Notes: generated from the sequence alone by a model not told the origin. A DNA stretch of 64,000 bases from Roseiarcus sp963833955 (GCA_963833955.1 CAWHZY010000008.1:248001-312000); one strand, 5' to 3'; shown: positions 16,537 through 26,240, counted from the first letter of the stretch. Program-made: numbers and translations.

Positions 16537-18831
16537 CTAAGCCGCCTGAACGTGAAAGTCACGCCTGAGAAGCCCCGCCACGTCCTTTTCCGGGACGGGC
16601 CGGCTGAACAGATAGCCCTGCGCTTCAGCGATCGTGCCCAGCGCTTCGACCATTCTGAGTTGCTTGGCCGTCTCGACGCCCTCGATCAGGACGGTCATGC
16701 CGAGCCTCCGGCTCATCGACGAAACGCCTTCCACCAGCACGGACGCGCGTTCCTGAAGGCCAAGTCCCATAGTGAAGGAACGGTCGATCTTGATGCGGTC
16801 CAGCGGAAAGCTGAGGAGATAGCTCAGGCTCGAATAGCCGGTGCCGAAATCGTCGAGCGAAACGCGCATGCCCTGGGCGCGTAAGGACTGGAGCGTGCGA
16901 CGCGTGTCGCCCCGATCCTCGAGCAGGGTCGATTCCGTGATCTCCAGGTCGAGGCGCTCCGGCGCGAGCTGGGCGTCCGCGAGGGCGCCGAGGATCGTGC
17001 GTTCGAGATTGCCGCTGCGGAACTGCGTGGACGAGAGGTTCACCGACACGCTGACCGCCTCCGGCCAACCGGCGCACGCCTTGCAGGCGCGCCGAAGCAT
17101 GGCCGCCCCCATTTCCTCCATCAGCCCGATCTCCTCGACGATCGGGATGAATTCCGCCGGCGACACGGGCCCAAGCAAAGTGCTGCGCCAGCGCGCGAGC
17201 GCCTCGAAGCCGACGATCTGTCTCGTCGCGACCGACACGATCGGCTGGAAATAGACCTCGATCTGGTCGGTGGCGACCGCGGCGCGCAACTCGAGCTCGA
17301 TCAGACGACGGATCTGGATCTTGGCGTCCATCTCCTGCTCGAACGCCCTCCAGGACCGGCGCCCATCGGCCTTTGCCGCATAGAGCGCGATATCCGCCTT
17401 GGACAGCAGCGCGTCGGGGCTTAATCCATCGCCAGGGGTCGACGCGCTGCCGATGCTTGCGCCGACGATAACCTCGCTCCCGTCGATGACCACGGCGCGG
17501 TTGATTTCGTCGATGATGAGCTTGGCGAGGGCCTCGGTCTCCGGTTGGCCGGGCTCGTGATGGTGAAGGATGACAAATTCGTCGCCGCCCCAGCGGGCGA
17601 CGAGATCACGCGGCCCGATGATGGCGCTGAGCCGGCTTGCGATTTCGACCAGGAGCTTGTCGCCGGTCCGGTGTCCGAGACTGTCGTTGACCTGCTTGAA
17701 GTCGTCGAGGTCGAGGAACATCACGGTCAGGCCGTCGCCTGGGGCGCTGTCGCGACGAAGGGCGAGAGCGAGCTGCTCCTCGAAACACCGGCGATTGGGG
17801 AGCTCGGTAACGGAGTTGAACCGCGCCATTCGATTGATTTCGAGCTGGGCGTTGCGGCGCTCGGTGACGTCCTGAACGACCAGAACGGTGCCCTCGCTGG
17901 TCATGCGATGGACCGTGATCTCAAACGCGCGATCGTCGAGCGTTTCGAGCGGGATGACGAAATCGACCCCGCTTTGGTCGTCGGCGAGGGTGGAGGCGAG
18001 ACGCGCGAATTGCCGCTCCGCGAGGATTCCGTTGCCGACCAATTTCGCCAGCACCGATTTCACGTGCGCGCCGACGGGGGCGTCGTCAGGGCGGAGGCCG
18101 AACATCTTGAGAGCCTGGTCGTTCGTCAGAACGAGGCGGCCGCCTGGATTGAGCATGCAAAGACCGTGCGACATGTTGTTGAGGGCCATGTCGAGACGCG
18201 CCGCGAGCATGGCGGCCTGCTGCTGCGCGGTCACGACGTTAAGGAAGTTCGCCCTCAGCCGCGTTGAATAGCCCTTCATGAAGAAAATGAGCGGCACAAA
18301 CCCGACGATGATCGCCAACGGGTACCATCCGCCGGCGATCAGCATTGCGGCGCTCAGGGGAACGAAAGCCGCAACAAGCTGCTGATTGACGCCCCGGTAG
18401 ATGGCGTAGCTGCGCGTCAACATTCCGAACGCATAGGCGATCGTCATCGTCGCGCTTAGGAACTGGGTAAAGGAATCGTTGGTCACCCAATAGGCGAGCA
18501 GGGTCCAAAGCGACATCGCGGCCAGACTGGCGCTGGCGCCGGCAGCGAAGATCACCTCGCGTCTGTGGGCGATCTTGACCGTTGCGCTTGGCAGATGTGT
18601 CGCATGTTGGTGCAGGCAAAAAAGGCGGACCGCGGCGATCGCGGGCTGGGCCGCCGACGCTGCGAGCAAGATCGTGCTCTTGGCGGCAATCGCGGCGACA
18701 ATTTCCATCGAGGTGGCAGCGATCGCCGCGGCGAAAACCGGGGCGGCGTCAACCAAAAGGCCGTCCACAAACCCGATATAGAGTTCGTCAGGCAATTGGT
18801 CGGGTTGGTCGCTCCGAGGGGCGTCCGCCAT
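16537..18831 (-). CDS. Membrane-bound bifunctional diguanylate cyclase/phosphodiesterase
   Basis: 764 residues. An N-terminal membrane region (about residues 25-195, several hydrophobic helices) is followed by a PAS-like domain (MALNNMSHGLCMLNPGG), a GGDEF domain with intact RWGGDEF (about residue 413) and an EAL domain with EALARW (about 543). The EAL catalytic set NLSSTQF, EITEST, DDFGTGYSSLSYL, KIDRSF and EGVET is complete. It could therefore both make and break cyclic di-GMP. The membrane domain is a plausible sensor. Its neighbours give no pathway assignment. Confidence 0.95.
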   Translation of the reverse strand: MADAPRSDQPDQLPDELYIGFVDGLLVDAAPVFAAAIAATSMEIVAAIAAKSTILLAASAAQPAIAAVRLFCLHQHATHLPSATVKIAHRREVIFAAGASASLAAMSLWTLLAYWVTNDSFTQFLSATMTIAYAFGMLTRSYAIYRGVNQQLVAAFVPLSAAMLIAGGWYPLAIIVGFVPLIFFMKGYSTRLRANFLNVVTAQQQAAMLAARLDMALNNMSHGLCMLNPGGRLVLTNDQALKMFGLRPDDAPVGAHVKSVLAKLVGNGILAERQFARLASTLADDQSGVDFVIPLETLDDRAFEITVHRMTSEGTVLVVQDVTERRNAQLEINRMARFNSVTELPNRRCFEEQLALALRRDSAPGDGLTVMFLDLDDFKQVNDSLGHRTGDKLLVEIASRLSAIIGPRDLVARWGGDEFVILHHHEPGQPETEALAKLIIDEINRAVVIDGSEVIVGASIGSASTPGDGLSPDALLSKADIALYAAKADGRRSWRAFEQEMDAKIQIRRLIELELRAAVATDQIEVYFQPIVSVATRQIVGFEALARWRSTLLGPVSPAEFIPIVEEIGLMEEMGAAMLRRACKACAGWPEAVSVSVNLSSTQFRSGNLERTILGALADAQLAPERLDLEITESTLLEDRGDTRRTLQSLRAQGMRVSLDDFGTGYSSLSYLLSFPLDRIKIDRSFTMGLGLQERASVLVEGVSSMSRRLGMTVLIEGVETAKQLRMVEALGTIAEAQGYLFSRPVPEKDVAGLLRRDFHVQAA

Positions 18832-19123
18832 GCAGGGTGCCGAAATTGGTAAAGCGGACGTCAGTATCGGCTTGGAGAATTAAAAAGTCCCTTAAACCAG
18901 ACGTAAGAATAGCGATTCGAAATACTGAAGAAAAAAACTCGATTTCGCAGCTTGTTTAGGTCGATCGATTTTTTGCTATCGATGCGCGCCAACGAGGCGG
19001 CGCAGAGGCCTGGTTCAGGCCCCTCGGCTGTCCGACCTTCGCGGGCAAATTAACCGCAGCGTTCGTAAATTAGACGCAGATGATTTACTTTGGTTCACGT
19101 TTTGTTAACCTGCGAAGGCGGCG

Positions 19124-19879
19124 ATGACGACGAACGGGGGTTCGATGAATTCGGCAACCGGCGGCGCTCCGACATCGTTTTCGGATCGCGTCCAGCGATT
19201 TTTAGAGCGGGTTGAACATCGGATCGCGAGGACGGATTGTGACCGGGAAGCGGCGTTTCAGCTGCGACACGATGCATACGTCCGAAATGACCTGATGGCC
19301 CCCCGATCCGATCGACGGCTATTCGACAAGGGGTACGATACCGGTCCCGACGCCTGGATTACTTTGACCTTTGTCGATGGCCGATTGGTCGCCACGACAA
19401 GGCTCAATCTCGGGATCGGCGAAAGTTCGCTTCTTCCCAGCATGGCTGTCTATCCCGACGTGATCGGTCCAAAGCTGAGAGCGGGATTTTCGATCCTCGA
19501 AACGACGCGGCTCGCGGCGGATATCCGAATTTCAGGATCGAATCCGGAAATCGCCTATGTTGCGATGCGCCCAGGCTTCATGGCCGCGGCGCATTTCGAT
19601 ATTGATTTCGCGGTCGCCTCGCCGCGGCTCGAACATATGGCGTTTTACCGGCGTGTGCTCCTGTTCTCGCAATGGTGCGAGCCGCGGCCCTATCCGGGCC
19701 TAACCGCCGAATTCGGCTGCATGGGCGCTGATTTTCGCGAGTCCCGAGAGCGGATCGAGGCGCGTTACGCCTTTTTCAAGTCCGATTCGGCGGAAAGAGA
19801 GAGGCTATTCGGGCCGAGCAAACACCGCTCCGATCGCTCGGGGGGCGGCCAGGGCGCTCGCCTCCTAAACTCCGCCTAG
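19124..19879 (+). CDS. FeeM-like N-acyl amino acid synthase / autoinducer-synthase fold protein
   Basis: 251 residues with a GNAT/LuxI-like core: REAAFQLRHDAYVRNDLM, DAWITLTFVDGRLVATTRLNL and SILETTRLAAD match the pattern of FeeM-type N-acyl amino acid synthases, which join an acyl-ACP chain to an amino acid such as tyrosine. Substrates cannot be read from sequence. ATG 19124 follows an AAGGCGG site; ATG 19145 is an alternative. The 290-base upstream gap is AT-rich and contains TTAACC motifs. The 3' end overlaps a convergent small gene by four bases. Confidence 0.72.
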   Translation: MTTNGGSMNSATGGAPTSFSDRVQRFLERVEHRIARTDCDREAAFQLRHDAYVRNDLMAPRSDRRLFDKGYDTGPDAWITLTFVDGRLVATTRLNLGIGESSLLPSMAVYPDVIGPKLRAGFSILETTRLAADIRISGSNPEIAYVAMRPGFMAAAHFDIDFAVASPRLEHMAFYRRVLLFSQWCEPRPYPGLTAEFGCMGADFRESRERIEARYAFFKSDSAERERLFGPSKHRSDRSGGGQGARLLNSA

Positions 19880-20178
19880 GAAGCGAGCTTCGCCGCAGGA
19901 AGAGGTTCGCGGCGGGGGCTTGGCATAAAATGCTGGGCGCAGGCGTCGAGCGCAGTCTCGCTCGGACGCAGCCTCCGCGCGCCGCACCAGTCCAGGAAAT
20001 CGTCGAGTCCGACTGTCTCCAGACTTGCCTCCGCCCCGCCCATCGAGAGGCCCATGAAATGGCCATAGCGGCTATCCAGCCAATCCTCATAGTCGCGAAA
20101 GCTCGACAATTCTGAAATGTAATCCCGCGCGCGCTCAAAATCAGCCGCGGATACAACCCCGACGAGAACCTTGTTCAT
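19876..20178 (-). CDS. Conserved hypothetical protein
   Basis: 100 residues from an ATG at 20178 (MNKVLVGVVSAADFERAR), soluble, acidic to neutral, without signal peptide or membrane helix. It is tail-to-tail with the FeeM-like gene, their ends overlapping by four bases. The motifs YEDWLDSRYGHFMGLSMGG and DDFLDWCGARRLRPSETAL look conserved in style, but I do not recognise the family. The frame extends upstream to 20241, but the ATG at 20178 has a better ribosome site (GGTGG). Confidence 0.6.
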   Translation of the reverse strand: MNKVLVGVVSAADFERARDYISELSSFRDYEDWLDSRYGHFMGLSMGGAEASLETVGLDDFLDWCGARRLRPSETALDACAQHFMPSPRREPLPAAKLAS

Positions 20179-20598
20179 AGTACAGCCACCAGTGTTGTGG
20201 GTTCTCATCGACGCTATGCGCCCTGGTTCATGCACTACCAATAATTCGTAAGCGGAGAGTAAAAGCTTTAACTTAAAAAGCGCTGAGGAGACGGTGAAAT
20301 CCCGCCCTCTTCCGTTTCGATAGCGACCCTCGCCGCGCCAGTTAGTCTAACCAACCACCTGTCACCAACTGCCGGCGGCGCAACACCCACTAAAGTAATC
20401 TTACGTAATTATGTCAACATTAAATCGAAGGCCGCGCGCTTCGAAGCAGGGCGCAACCGGCGAGGGGTCGCCCGCGCGAGACCATGGGGACAGGGAAAGC
20501 CAGTCGCGGCCAGGGATGAAAGTTCAAGGATCCTCGGATCAGAAGATCAGCGCCATCCGTCGAAAGTCGCTAGCGCCGTCGAACCCGGCGCCATACCC
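20179..20598. other. Intergenic region without recognised gene
   Basis: About 420 bases between two minus-strand genes. A short AT-rich part around 20390-20420 holds the palindrome TTACGTAA (20401-20408). The 190-codon plus-strand frame overlapping this stretch runs into rnhA antisense and looks like a shadow. The promoter of the small gene 19876-20178 must lie here. Confidence 0.5.
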
Positions 20599-21063
20599 TC
20601 AAACGCGTTCGGACGCTGGCGGCTTGGCTGAAAATGGGGCCATACCCTCTCGCGCCAGCTTGTCCGCGCGGTTGTTCGGTTCATTATCGGCGTGGCCCTT
20701 GACCCAGCGCCACTCGACCGAGTGCCGCTCGGCAGCCGCGGCCAGGGCGCGCCAGAGGTCTTCGTTCTTGACGGGCTTTTTGGACGCCGTGCGCCAGCCG
20801 TTGCTTTTCCAGCTGTTAATCCAGCCCGTGACTCCGCCGCGCAAATATTGGGAATCTGTGTGCAGAGTCACCTCGCATGAGCGTTTCAAGGAGCTGAGGG
20901 CTTCGATTGCCGCGGTAAGCTCCATGCGATTGTTGGTGGTGAGCGCCTCGCCGCCCTTCAGCTCCTTTTCGTGGTCGCCGTAGCGCAGAACGGCGCCCCA
21001 GCCGCCTGGGCCGGGATTGCCCGAACAGGCGCCGTCGGTCCAGATCGAAACCCGCTGGCTCAC
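20599..21063 (-). CDS. rnhA: Ribonuclease HI
   Basis: Degrades the RNA strand of RNA-DNA hybrids. 154 residues, the typical length. The catalytic residues fall at the Escherichia coli positions: Asp10 in WTDGACSGNPGPGGWG, the Glu of NRMELTAAIEAL, the Asp of HTDSQYLRGG, then VKGHADNEPNNRADKLA with the His and final Asp. GTG 21063 overlaps the thrB stop (GTGA), so it is translationally coupled to thrB. The longer open frame upstream is thrB antiframe and was rejected. Confidence 0.95.
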   Translation of the reverse strand: MSQRVSIWTDGACSGNPGPGGWGAVLRYGDHEKELKGGEALTTNNRMELTAAIEALSSLKRSCEVTLHTDSQYLRGGVTGWINSWKSNGWRTASKKPVKNEDLWRALAAAAERHSVEWRWVKGHADNEPNNRADKLAREGMAPFSAKPPASERV

Positions 21064-22025
21064 CGCATGAGACCATAGTCGGCGGCCGACCTCACGCGTT
21101 GGTGGAAGCGCAATTTGTCCCGGTATTCCAGCGGATTCTTCGGCGCGACCTTTGCGCCCGGCGGCACGTTGAGCCAGTCGACCAGCCGGGTCAGCATGAA
21201 TCGCAGCGCGGCGCCCCGAGCCAGGAGCGGCAGCGCGTCGGTCTCGGCCTCGGTCAGCGGCCGCAGCCGCTCGTAGGCGGAGATCAACGCCCGCCCCTTT
21301 GAGACGTTGAAGGCGTTGTCGGGTTCGAAACACCAGGCGCTGAGGCAGATCGCCAGATCGTATGCGAACGCGTCGTTGCAGGCGAAGTAGAAGTCGATAA
21401 GACCGGAAAGGTTCTCGCCGAGGAAGAACACGTTGTCGTTGAACAGATCGGCATGGATGACGCCGGCCGGCAGGTTCTTCGGCCAGTGAGCCTGAAGAAA
21501 ATTGAGCTCGGCCGCGATCGCCTCGCGCAGGTGGGGCGCGACCTCATCGGCCCGCCCCTCGGCCGACTCGAACAGGGGTCGCCAGCTTGGGAGCGACAGA
21601 GCGTTCGCGCGCTTAAGTGGAAAGTCGGCCCCGGCCAAGTGCATTCGCGCCAGCGCCGCCCCAACCTCGCCGCAATGGCGGACGTTGGGGCGTCGGATCC
21701 ATATTCCATCGAGGAACGTGACAATGGTCGCCGGACGCCCAGCGAGTTCCCCAAGCGCCGAGCCCTCGCGATTGCGGACGGGTTGAGGACAAGTGACGCC
21801 GCGTTGCGCCAGGTGCTCCATCAGACCGATGAAGAATGGCAAGTCCTCTGCCTTCACCCGTTTCTCGTACAGCGTGAGGATGTGCTGGCCGGCGGTGGTG
21901 CGCATCAGGTAGTTGGAATTCTCAACCCCTTCGGCGATGCCCTTAAACGAAGTCACGTCCCCGAGATCGTAAAGCGCCAGAAAGGCGCGTAGCGCATCGT
22001 CCGAGACTTCGGTGTAAACGGCCAT
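21060..22025 (-). CDS. thrB: Homoserine kinase (ThrB type II, APH fold)
   Basis: Phosphorylates homoserine in threonine synthesis. 321 residues from ATG 22025 (MAVYTEVSDDALRAFLALYDLG). It is the kinase-fold enzyme of alphaproteobacteria rather than the GHMP enzyme. The catalytic loop GVIHADLFNDNVFF and the metal-binding GLIDFYFACND are intact. A longer frame reaches 22100, but the chosen start gives the family N-terminus. rnhA is coupled downstream. The 280-base gap to the divergent UDP-glucose dehydrogenase gene should hold both promoters. Confidence 0.93.
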   Translation of the reverse strand: MAVYTEVSDDALRAFLALYDLGDVTSFKGIAEGVENSNYLMRTTAGQHILTLYEKRVKAEDLPFFIGLMEHLAQRGVTCPQPVRNREGSALGELAGRPATIVTFLDGIWIRRPNVRHCGEVGAALARMHLAGADFPLKRANALSLPSWRPLFESAEGRADEVAPHLREAIAAELNFLQAHWPKNLPAGVIHADLFNDNVFFLGENLSGLIDFYFACNDAFAYDLAICLSAWCFEPDNAFNVSKGRALISAYERLRPLTEAETDALPLLARGAALRFMLTRLVDWLNVPPGAKVAPKNPLEYRDKLRFHQRVRSAADYGLMR

Positions 22026-22309
22026 GTTGCGTCCGTTGAAGCAGCCCATCGAGTGAGAGCGATGGCGGACCCGCTTAGCGGCGTGTATAAGACTGGTCAA
22101 TCGCCGAGCTTCGCCGCCGGTCGAAGGCCTTGCGCTCGCCCGACCGCGGCAGGCGAATTCCGCGCCCGACCACGGCCCGAGCGGACTATGACGGTTTAAT
22201 CGCCGCGTAGATCCCTGGATATCGGCGTTCGGAGGAAATCGTTTTCGTAGTCGCGCCGCCAGGGCGTCTTGGCGGCGCCCATTTTGGCGATTGGATAGGG
22301 GTTCATTCG

Positions 22310-23629
22310 ATGCGCATTGTGATGGTTGGTGCGGGTTATGTCGGCCTTGTCTCGGGGTCCTGTCTCGCTGATTTTGGCCACGAGGTCGTCTGCGTCGAGG
22401 TCGACCAGAGCAAAGTCGCAGGTTTGCGGGAGGGTCGCGTTCCGATTTACGAGCCGGGCTTGAGCGAACTGGTGCTCGCCAATCAAGCTGCGGGCCGGCT
22501 CTCGTTCACGACGAGCCTGAAAGAGGCCGGGCGCGGGGCGCAGGCGATCTTCATCGCCGTCGGCACGCCTTCGCTCGCAGAAGTCGGCTCGGCCGACATG
22601 CATTTCGTTCATGACGCGGCTCGCGCCATTGGCGAGATCATCGAAGGCTTCACCGTGGTCGTCGTCAAATCGACGGTGCCGATCGGCGCAGGCGACGAGG
22701 TCGAGCGCATTGTCGCGAAGCACGCGCCTCAAGGCTCCTTCGCCGTGGTGTCGAACCCGGAATTCCTGCGCGAAGGCGCGGCCATCGAGGACTTCAAGCG
22801 ACCCGATCGCGTGGTCATTGGGGTCGAGGACGAGCGCGCGCGTGCAGTGATGGGGGAGATCTATCGGCCCATCGAACGCAACGGCGGGCGGATCGTCTAT
22901 ACGTCCCGTCGCAGTTCGGAGATGATCAAATACGCCGCCAACGTATTCCTGGCGATGAAAGTGACTTTCATCAACGAAATCGCCGACCTGTGCGAGCGTC
23001 TCGGTGCCGATGTGCTCGACGTCTCCCACGGCATCGGCCTCGACGACCGTATCGGCCGCAAGTTTCTCAATCCCGGGCCGGGCTTCGGCGGGTCTTGCTT
23101 TCCCAAGGACACGCTGGCTTTGACCAAGCTCGCCGCCGAGGCCAAGGCGCCGATCCGGCTGGTCGAGACGCTGGTCGACGTCAACGACAAGCGAAAAACG
23201 GCGATGGCGGCGAAGATCATCGGCGCCTGTGGCGGCTCGGTCGCCGGAAAACGGATCGCCGTGCTCGGCCTCACTTACAAGCCCAAAACTGACGACATGC
23301 GCGACGCGCCGAGCCTCGTCATCCTGCCCGAGCTGCAAGCCGCGGGCGCGATCGTTGTCGCTTACGATCCAGAAGGCGTTCGAAGCGCAAAGCCGCTGCT
23401 TCCCGGCGTCGAGTTCGCGGACAACGCCTATGCTTGCCTCAAGGGCGCGGACGCGGCTGTCATCGTCACCGAGTGGGACGAGTTCCGCGCTCTCGACCTC
23501 GCTCGGGTCAAAGGCAGCTTGCTGGCCCCGATCATGATCGACCTGCGCAACATTTATCCGATCGAAACGATGAAGGCGCATGGGTTTCGTTATGTCTGCG
23601 TCGGCCGCGGGTTCGGCGGGGAAGGCTGA
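22310..23629 (+). CDS. ugd: UDP-glucose 6-dehydrogenase
   Basis: Oxidises UDP-glucose to UDP-glucuronate using two NAD+, feeding surface polysaccharide synthesis. 439 residues. The N-terminal NAD site GAGYVGLVSG, the central KYAANVFLAMKVTFINEIA and the catalytic cysteine in GPGFGGSCFPKDT are intact; the C-terminal UDP-binding domain ends in YVCVGRGFGGEG. The gene stands alone, with a strong hairpin about 80 bases downstream. Confidence 0.96.
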   Translation: MRIVMVGAGYVGLVSGSCLADFGHEVVCVEVDQSKVAGLREGRVPIYEPGLSELVLANQAAGRLSFTTSLKEAGRGAQAIFIAVGTPSLAEVGSADMHFVHDAARAIGEIIEGFTVVVVKSTVPIGAGDEVERIVAKHAPQGSFAVVSNPEFLREGAAIEDFKRPDRVVIGVEDERARAVMGEIYRPIERNGGRIVYTSRRSSEMIKYAANVFLAMKVTFINEIADLCERLGADVLDVSHGIGLDDRIGRKFLNPGPGFGGSCFPKDTLALTKLAAEAKAPIRLVETLVDVNDKRKTAMAAKIIGACGGSVAGKRIAVLGLTYKPKTDDMRDAPSLVILPELQAAGAIVVAYDPEGVRSAKPLLPGVEFADNAYACLKGADAAVIVTEWDEFRALDLARVKGSLLAPIMIDLRNIYPIETMKAHGFRYVCVGRGFGGEG

Positions 23630-23705
23630 ACTCGGCGCGACGCCATTCCGGCGCGCGCCCGCGGCGGAGTGAACGCCGTCGGAGCGTGCGCAGCCCTCAC
23701 CCCCG

Positions 23706-23726
23706 CCCTCTCCCAGGGGGAGAGGG
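23706..23726 (+). repeat. GC-rich palindrome downstream of ugd (REP-like or terminator)
   Basis: Nine-base perfect arms CCCTCTCCC and GGGAGAGGG with a three-base loop, embedded in CCTCACCCCCGCC. Dispersed palindromes of this style occur between genes in many Hyphomicrobiales genomes. There is no U-tract, so a repeat element or an mRNA 3'-end stabiliser is likelier than a classical terminator. Only one copy was noticed in this window. Confidence 0.5.
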
Positions 23727-23830
23727 GCGCGGCCTCCGCCACCTTCTTCCTCGGGGAGAAGATGGCGGGCAAACCCCGCCGGATGATGAGGGCAACGGGG
23801 CGAGGATCTCACTGGACATTGGTAGACGCC

Positions 23831-24592
23831 CTAAAGCTGCACGCCCTTGGTCAAAGCGCCGTCTATCACCAGATTGGTGCCGGTCGTATAACTCGAGGCG
23901 GGGCTTGCGAGAAAGACGATGCCGCGGCCGATCTCCTCCGGTTTCGCCATCCGCCCGGTTGGGTTCAACGAAAGGGCGCTCTTGAACAGGTCAGGCAGGT
24001 TCGTTTCGATGTTCTGCCAGATGCCGCCGTCGAAATAAGTGTTGCCCGGCGAGACCGAATTCACCCGGATCATCTTGGGCGCGTGCTGATACGCAAGTCT
24101 TTGCGCGTAGTGAATGAGCGCCGCCTTCATGGCGCCATAAGCCGGGCCGGTGAAATCGACCTCTCGGCCAGAGACCGAGGAGACGATGACGATCGCGGGA
24201 TGCTTTGATTTTTCAAGATAGGGCAGGGCGGCCGTGACCGCATTCACGGTGTGCATTATGTCGACATCGAACGATTGACTCCAAGATTCCTCGACATCCT
24301 GAGCGGCGAGCGCAGAGACGTTGGCGACCAGAATGTCGATTCCGCCAAGCGCCTGCGCGCTGTCGGCGATGAATTTCTGAAGCGCGGCCTTGTCCGCCAC
24401 GTCGACGCCGGCCCCGTAGGCCTGCACGCCTTTGGCGGTGAGGTCTTTAACCGCGGCCTTCACCTCGTCGGCGTTGCGGGCGCAGATGGCGACGCTCGCG
24501 CCTTCCTGCGCGAAAATATCGGAAGCGGCGCGACCGATGCCCTTGCTGCCGCCGGTCAAGACGGCGCGCAGGCCCTTCAATCCGAGATCCAT
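23831..24592 (-). CDS. SDR family oxidoreductase
   Basis: 253-residue classical short-chain dehydrogenase. TGGSKGIG binds the cofactor; the catalytic Ser lies in IVSSVSGREVDF and the YxxxK motif is YGAMK. The C-terminus SYTTGTNLVIDGALTKGVQL fits the FabG-like pattern. ATG 24592 has a strong GGAGGGG ribosome site, so the longer open frame to 24808 is not used. The substrate is unknown. It is convergent with ugd across a palindrome. Confidence 0.93.
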   Translation of the reverse strand: MDLGLKGLRAVLTGGSKGIGRAASDIFAQEGASVAICARNADEVKAAVKDLTAKGVQAYGAGVDVADKAALQKFIADSAQALGGIDILVANVSALAAQDVEESWSQSFDVDIMHTVNAVTAALPYLEKSKHPAIVIVSSVSGREVDFTGPAYGAMKAALIHYAQRLAYQHAPKMIRVNSVSPGNTYFDGGIWQNIETNLPDLFKSALSLNPTGRMAKPEEIGRGIVFLASPASSYTTGTNLVIDGALTKGVQL

Positions 24593-24807
24593 GTTCCCCT
24601 CCGTAGGCTTAGTTTGTGTCGAGGCGCCCAATCTGCATTGCGGATCGGCCTTGTCGCCGACGCGCGATCTTCCTGCCTTCGATAGCAAGAACCAGGCCCT
24701 GAGTTCACCGAAATCTTCGTCGAGGCGAGGCGCTCCGCCGCGCAACGCCTCGCAACGCCGCTCGACGCAGACGTCAGGCGCGATACAAGGGTCGGGGGAG
24801 GCTGGCA

Positions 24808-24974
24808 ATGGCCGTCGCCGGGGTTTGGATTCCGGTCGCGCTTTCTGGCGTCGAGCGCGCAGACGCTGCGTAACGCGATGCAGCGCGACCTGATCAGCGC
24901 TCGGCGTTGGCGCGGCTCAGGTGCGGTTCTTGCTCGGCATGCCCTTCGCGGTGATGTTCCTCGCGGGGCTCTAG
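24808..24974 (+). pseudogene. EamA-family transporter, N-terminal remnant
   Basis: Reads MAVAGVWIPVAL, then LASSAQTLRNAMQRDLISA, then GVGAAQVRFLLGMPFAVMF in three successive frames, the N-terminal helices of an EamA/DMT exporter. One extra base near 24842 and one near 24901 account for the frame changes. The gene is cut off at 24974, two bases before an IS630 insertion, and its remainder is not found on the other side of the element. Confidence 0.65.
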
Positions 24975-24977
24975 CTA

Positions 24978-26217
24978 GTCGGCCGATTCATCTCAAAGGA
25001 CAGGATATAAGCTCTTGAGCTTGATCCGAGCGGTCTCGGTTGTGAAGCGCGAGTCAGCCTTGGCGTGATGCTGGTTGCGGTGATTGGCCCAGGCGGCGAC
25101 TTCGCGTTTGAGGGCGGCTTTGTCGGGGATGCGACGATCCAGACATTGAGTGGAGAGGACCGCGAGTTCCGACTCCGCCAGGTCTAGCCACGACCCATGC
25201 TTGGGAGTGTACACCCACTCAAATCGCTGGACGAGGCGTCGTGCCTCTGGCGCTGGGAAGGCCTTGTAGAGCGAGGACTTGTCGTGGATGTTCAAATTGT
25301 CCTGCACGAGCGTGATCTGCTCGGCGTCGGCGAAGCGACTGTCCGAGATCTCTTTTAAAACCTGGGCGTAATCGATGGCCGTGTGCCGGTCCGTCACCTT
25401 GACGTGTCGCCATCCTTCAAGAGGGGCGAACATCATGAAGAGGTTGGCGACGCCGTTGCGTTCATACTCGTAGTCATAACGGGCGGGGCTCCCCGGCTTC
25501 ATGGGGATCGGGGCGCGCGTCTCGGAAATCAGCTGCTTCGACGTCTCGTCGAGACAGACCAGCGGGCGCTTGGGATCGTGCGGCCGCCGGTAGACCTCCA
25601 GCACCTCCTCCATTCCCGCGACGAAGGCGGCGTTGGCCTGCGGCGGAATCACCCAACACTTCCTCGTATGGGGCTTGAGGATGTTTTTTTAAAACACGGC
25701 CAATCGTGCTGTCGCTGGCGCGATCGACGATCTGCAGCTTCCACGACCTTCTCCTCCAACAACCGCAGGCTCCAGCGCGCGAAACCCTCGGGAGGATCGG
25801 AGCACGCCAAGGCGATCAGCTTCGCCTCCTTCTCCCCGTCGAAGATCCGCGGCACAGGCGGCGTCTCTCGCGCCTTGCGGCTTAGCACCGCGTCCAGACC
25901 TTCCTCGACCAATTGCCTGCGAGTCCGGTAAACCATCGAGGCGGTCGTATCCAACGCCTTGACGATCTCGCTGTCGCTCCAACCTTCCCCCGCTTCCGAA
26001 ATGTCCGCCTTCAGCAAGATCTGGACCTTCGTCAGCCGCGTCGCCGGGATCTCGCCTTTCCTTCTCAGGCCCTCAAGGCGCTCGCGCTCCTCAGCGCTCA
26101 GACGAACCACGTATCGCTTTACTGCAACCTCTCGCGACCCCATCCTCGCCTCCATCCATAAAGGTGACCAGCGCGAGTGAATCAATAAAAGGTTGCAACT
26201 TAGTTGAAGCGCGCGAC
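24978..26217 (-). mobile_element. IS630-family insertion sequence
   Basis: About 1,240 bases, flanked by TA dinucleotides at 24976-24977 and 26218-26219, the usual IS630 target duplication. Imperfect terminal inverted repeats are visible: the left end GTCGGCCGATTCAT matches the complement of the right end, GTCGCGCGCTTCAA, at most positions. The single transposase is on the minus strand. The flanks belong to different truncated genes, so the site was rearranged before or after insertion. Confidence 0.8.
24993..26143 (-). CDS. IS630-family transposase (frame broken twice)
   Basis: The N-terminal helix-turn-helix part (MGSREVAVKRYVVRLSAEER, WSDSEIVKALDTTASMVYR) and the DDE catalytic part (LVCLDETSKQL, LVQDNLNIH, FEWVYTPKHGSWLDLAESEL) are in different frames. 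Between them, IVDRASDSTIGRVLKK is readable only in the third frame. The breaks map to GGAAGC near 25739 and to the seven-T run 25684-25690, each equal to one extra base. Programmed frameshifting at the A-run was considered but would not recover the middle segment. Corrected length is about 383 residues. Confidence 0.85.
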
Positions 26218-26240
26218 TAGGCCGAACGGGCCTTCATCTC

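Noticed and set aside
20411..20983. 190-codon plus-strand frame
   Set aside because: Begins in an empty intergenic region and runs antisense into rnhA; no domain.
22196..23812. 538-codon minus-strand frame opposite ugd
   Set aside because: No recognisable motif, and it mirrors the third codon positions of the real UDP-glucose dehydrogenase gene.
25684..25690. Programmed -1 frameshift at the A7 run of the IS630 transposase
   Set aside because: It would join the two main frames, but the conserved middle segment is in the third frame, so two separate one-base insertions explain the sequence better.
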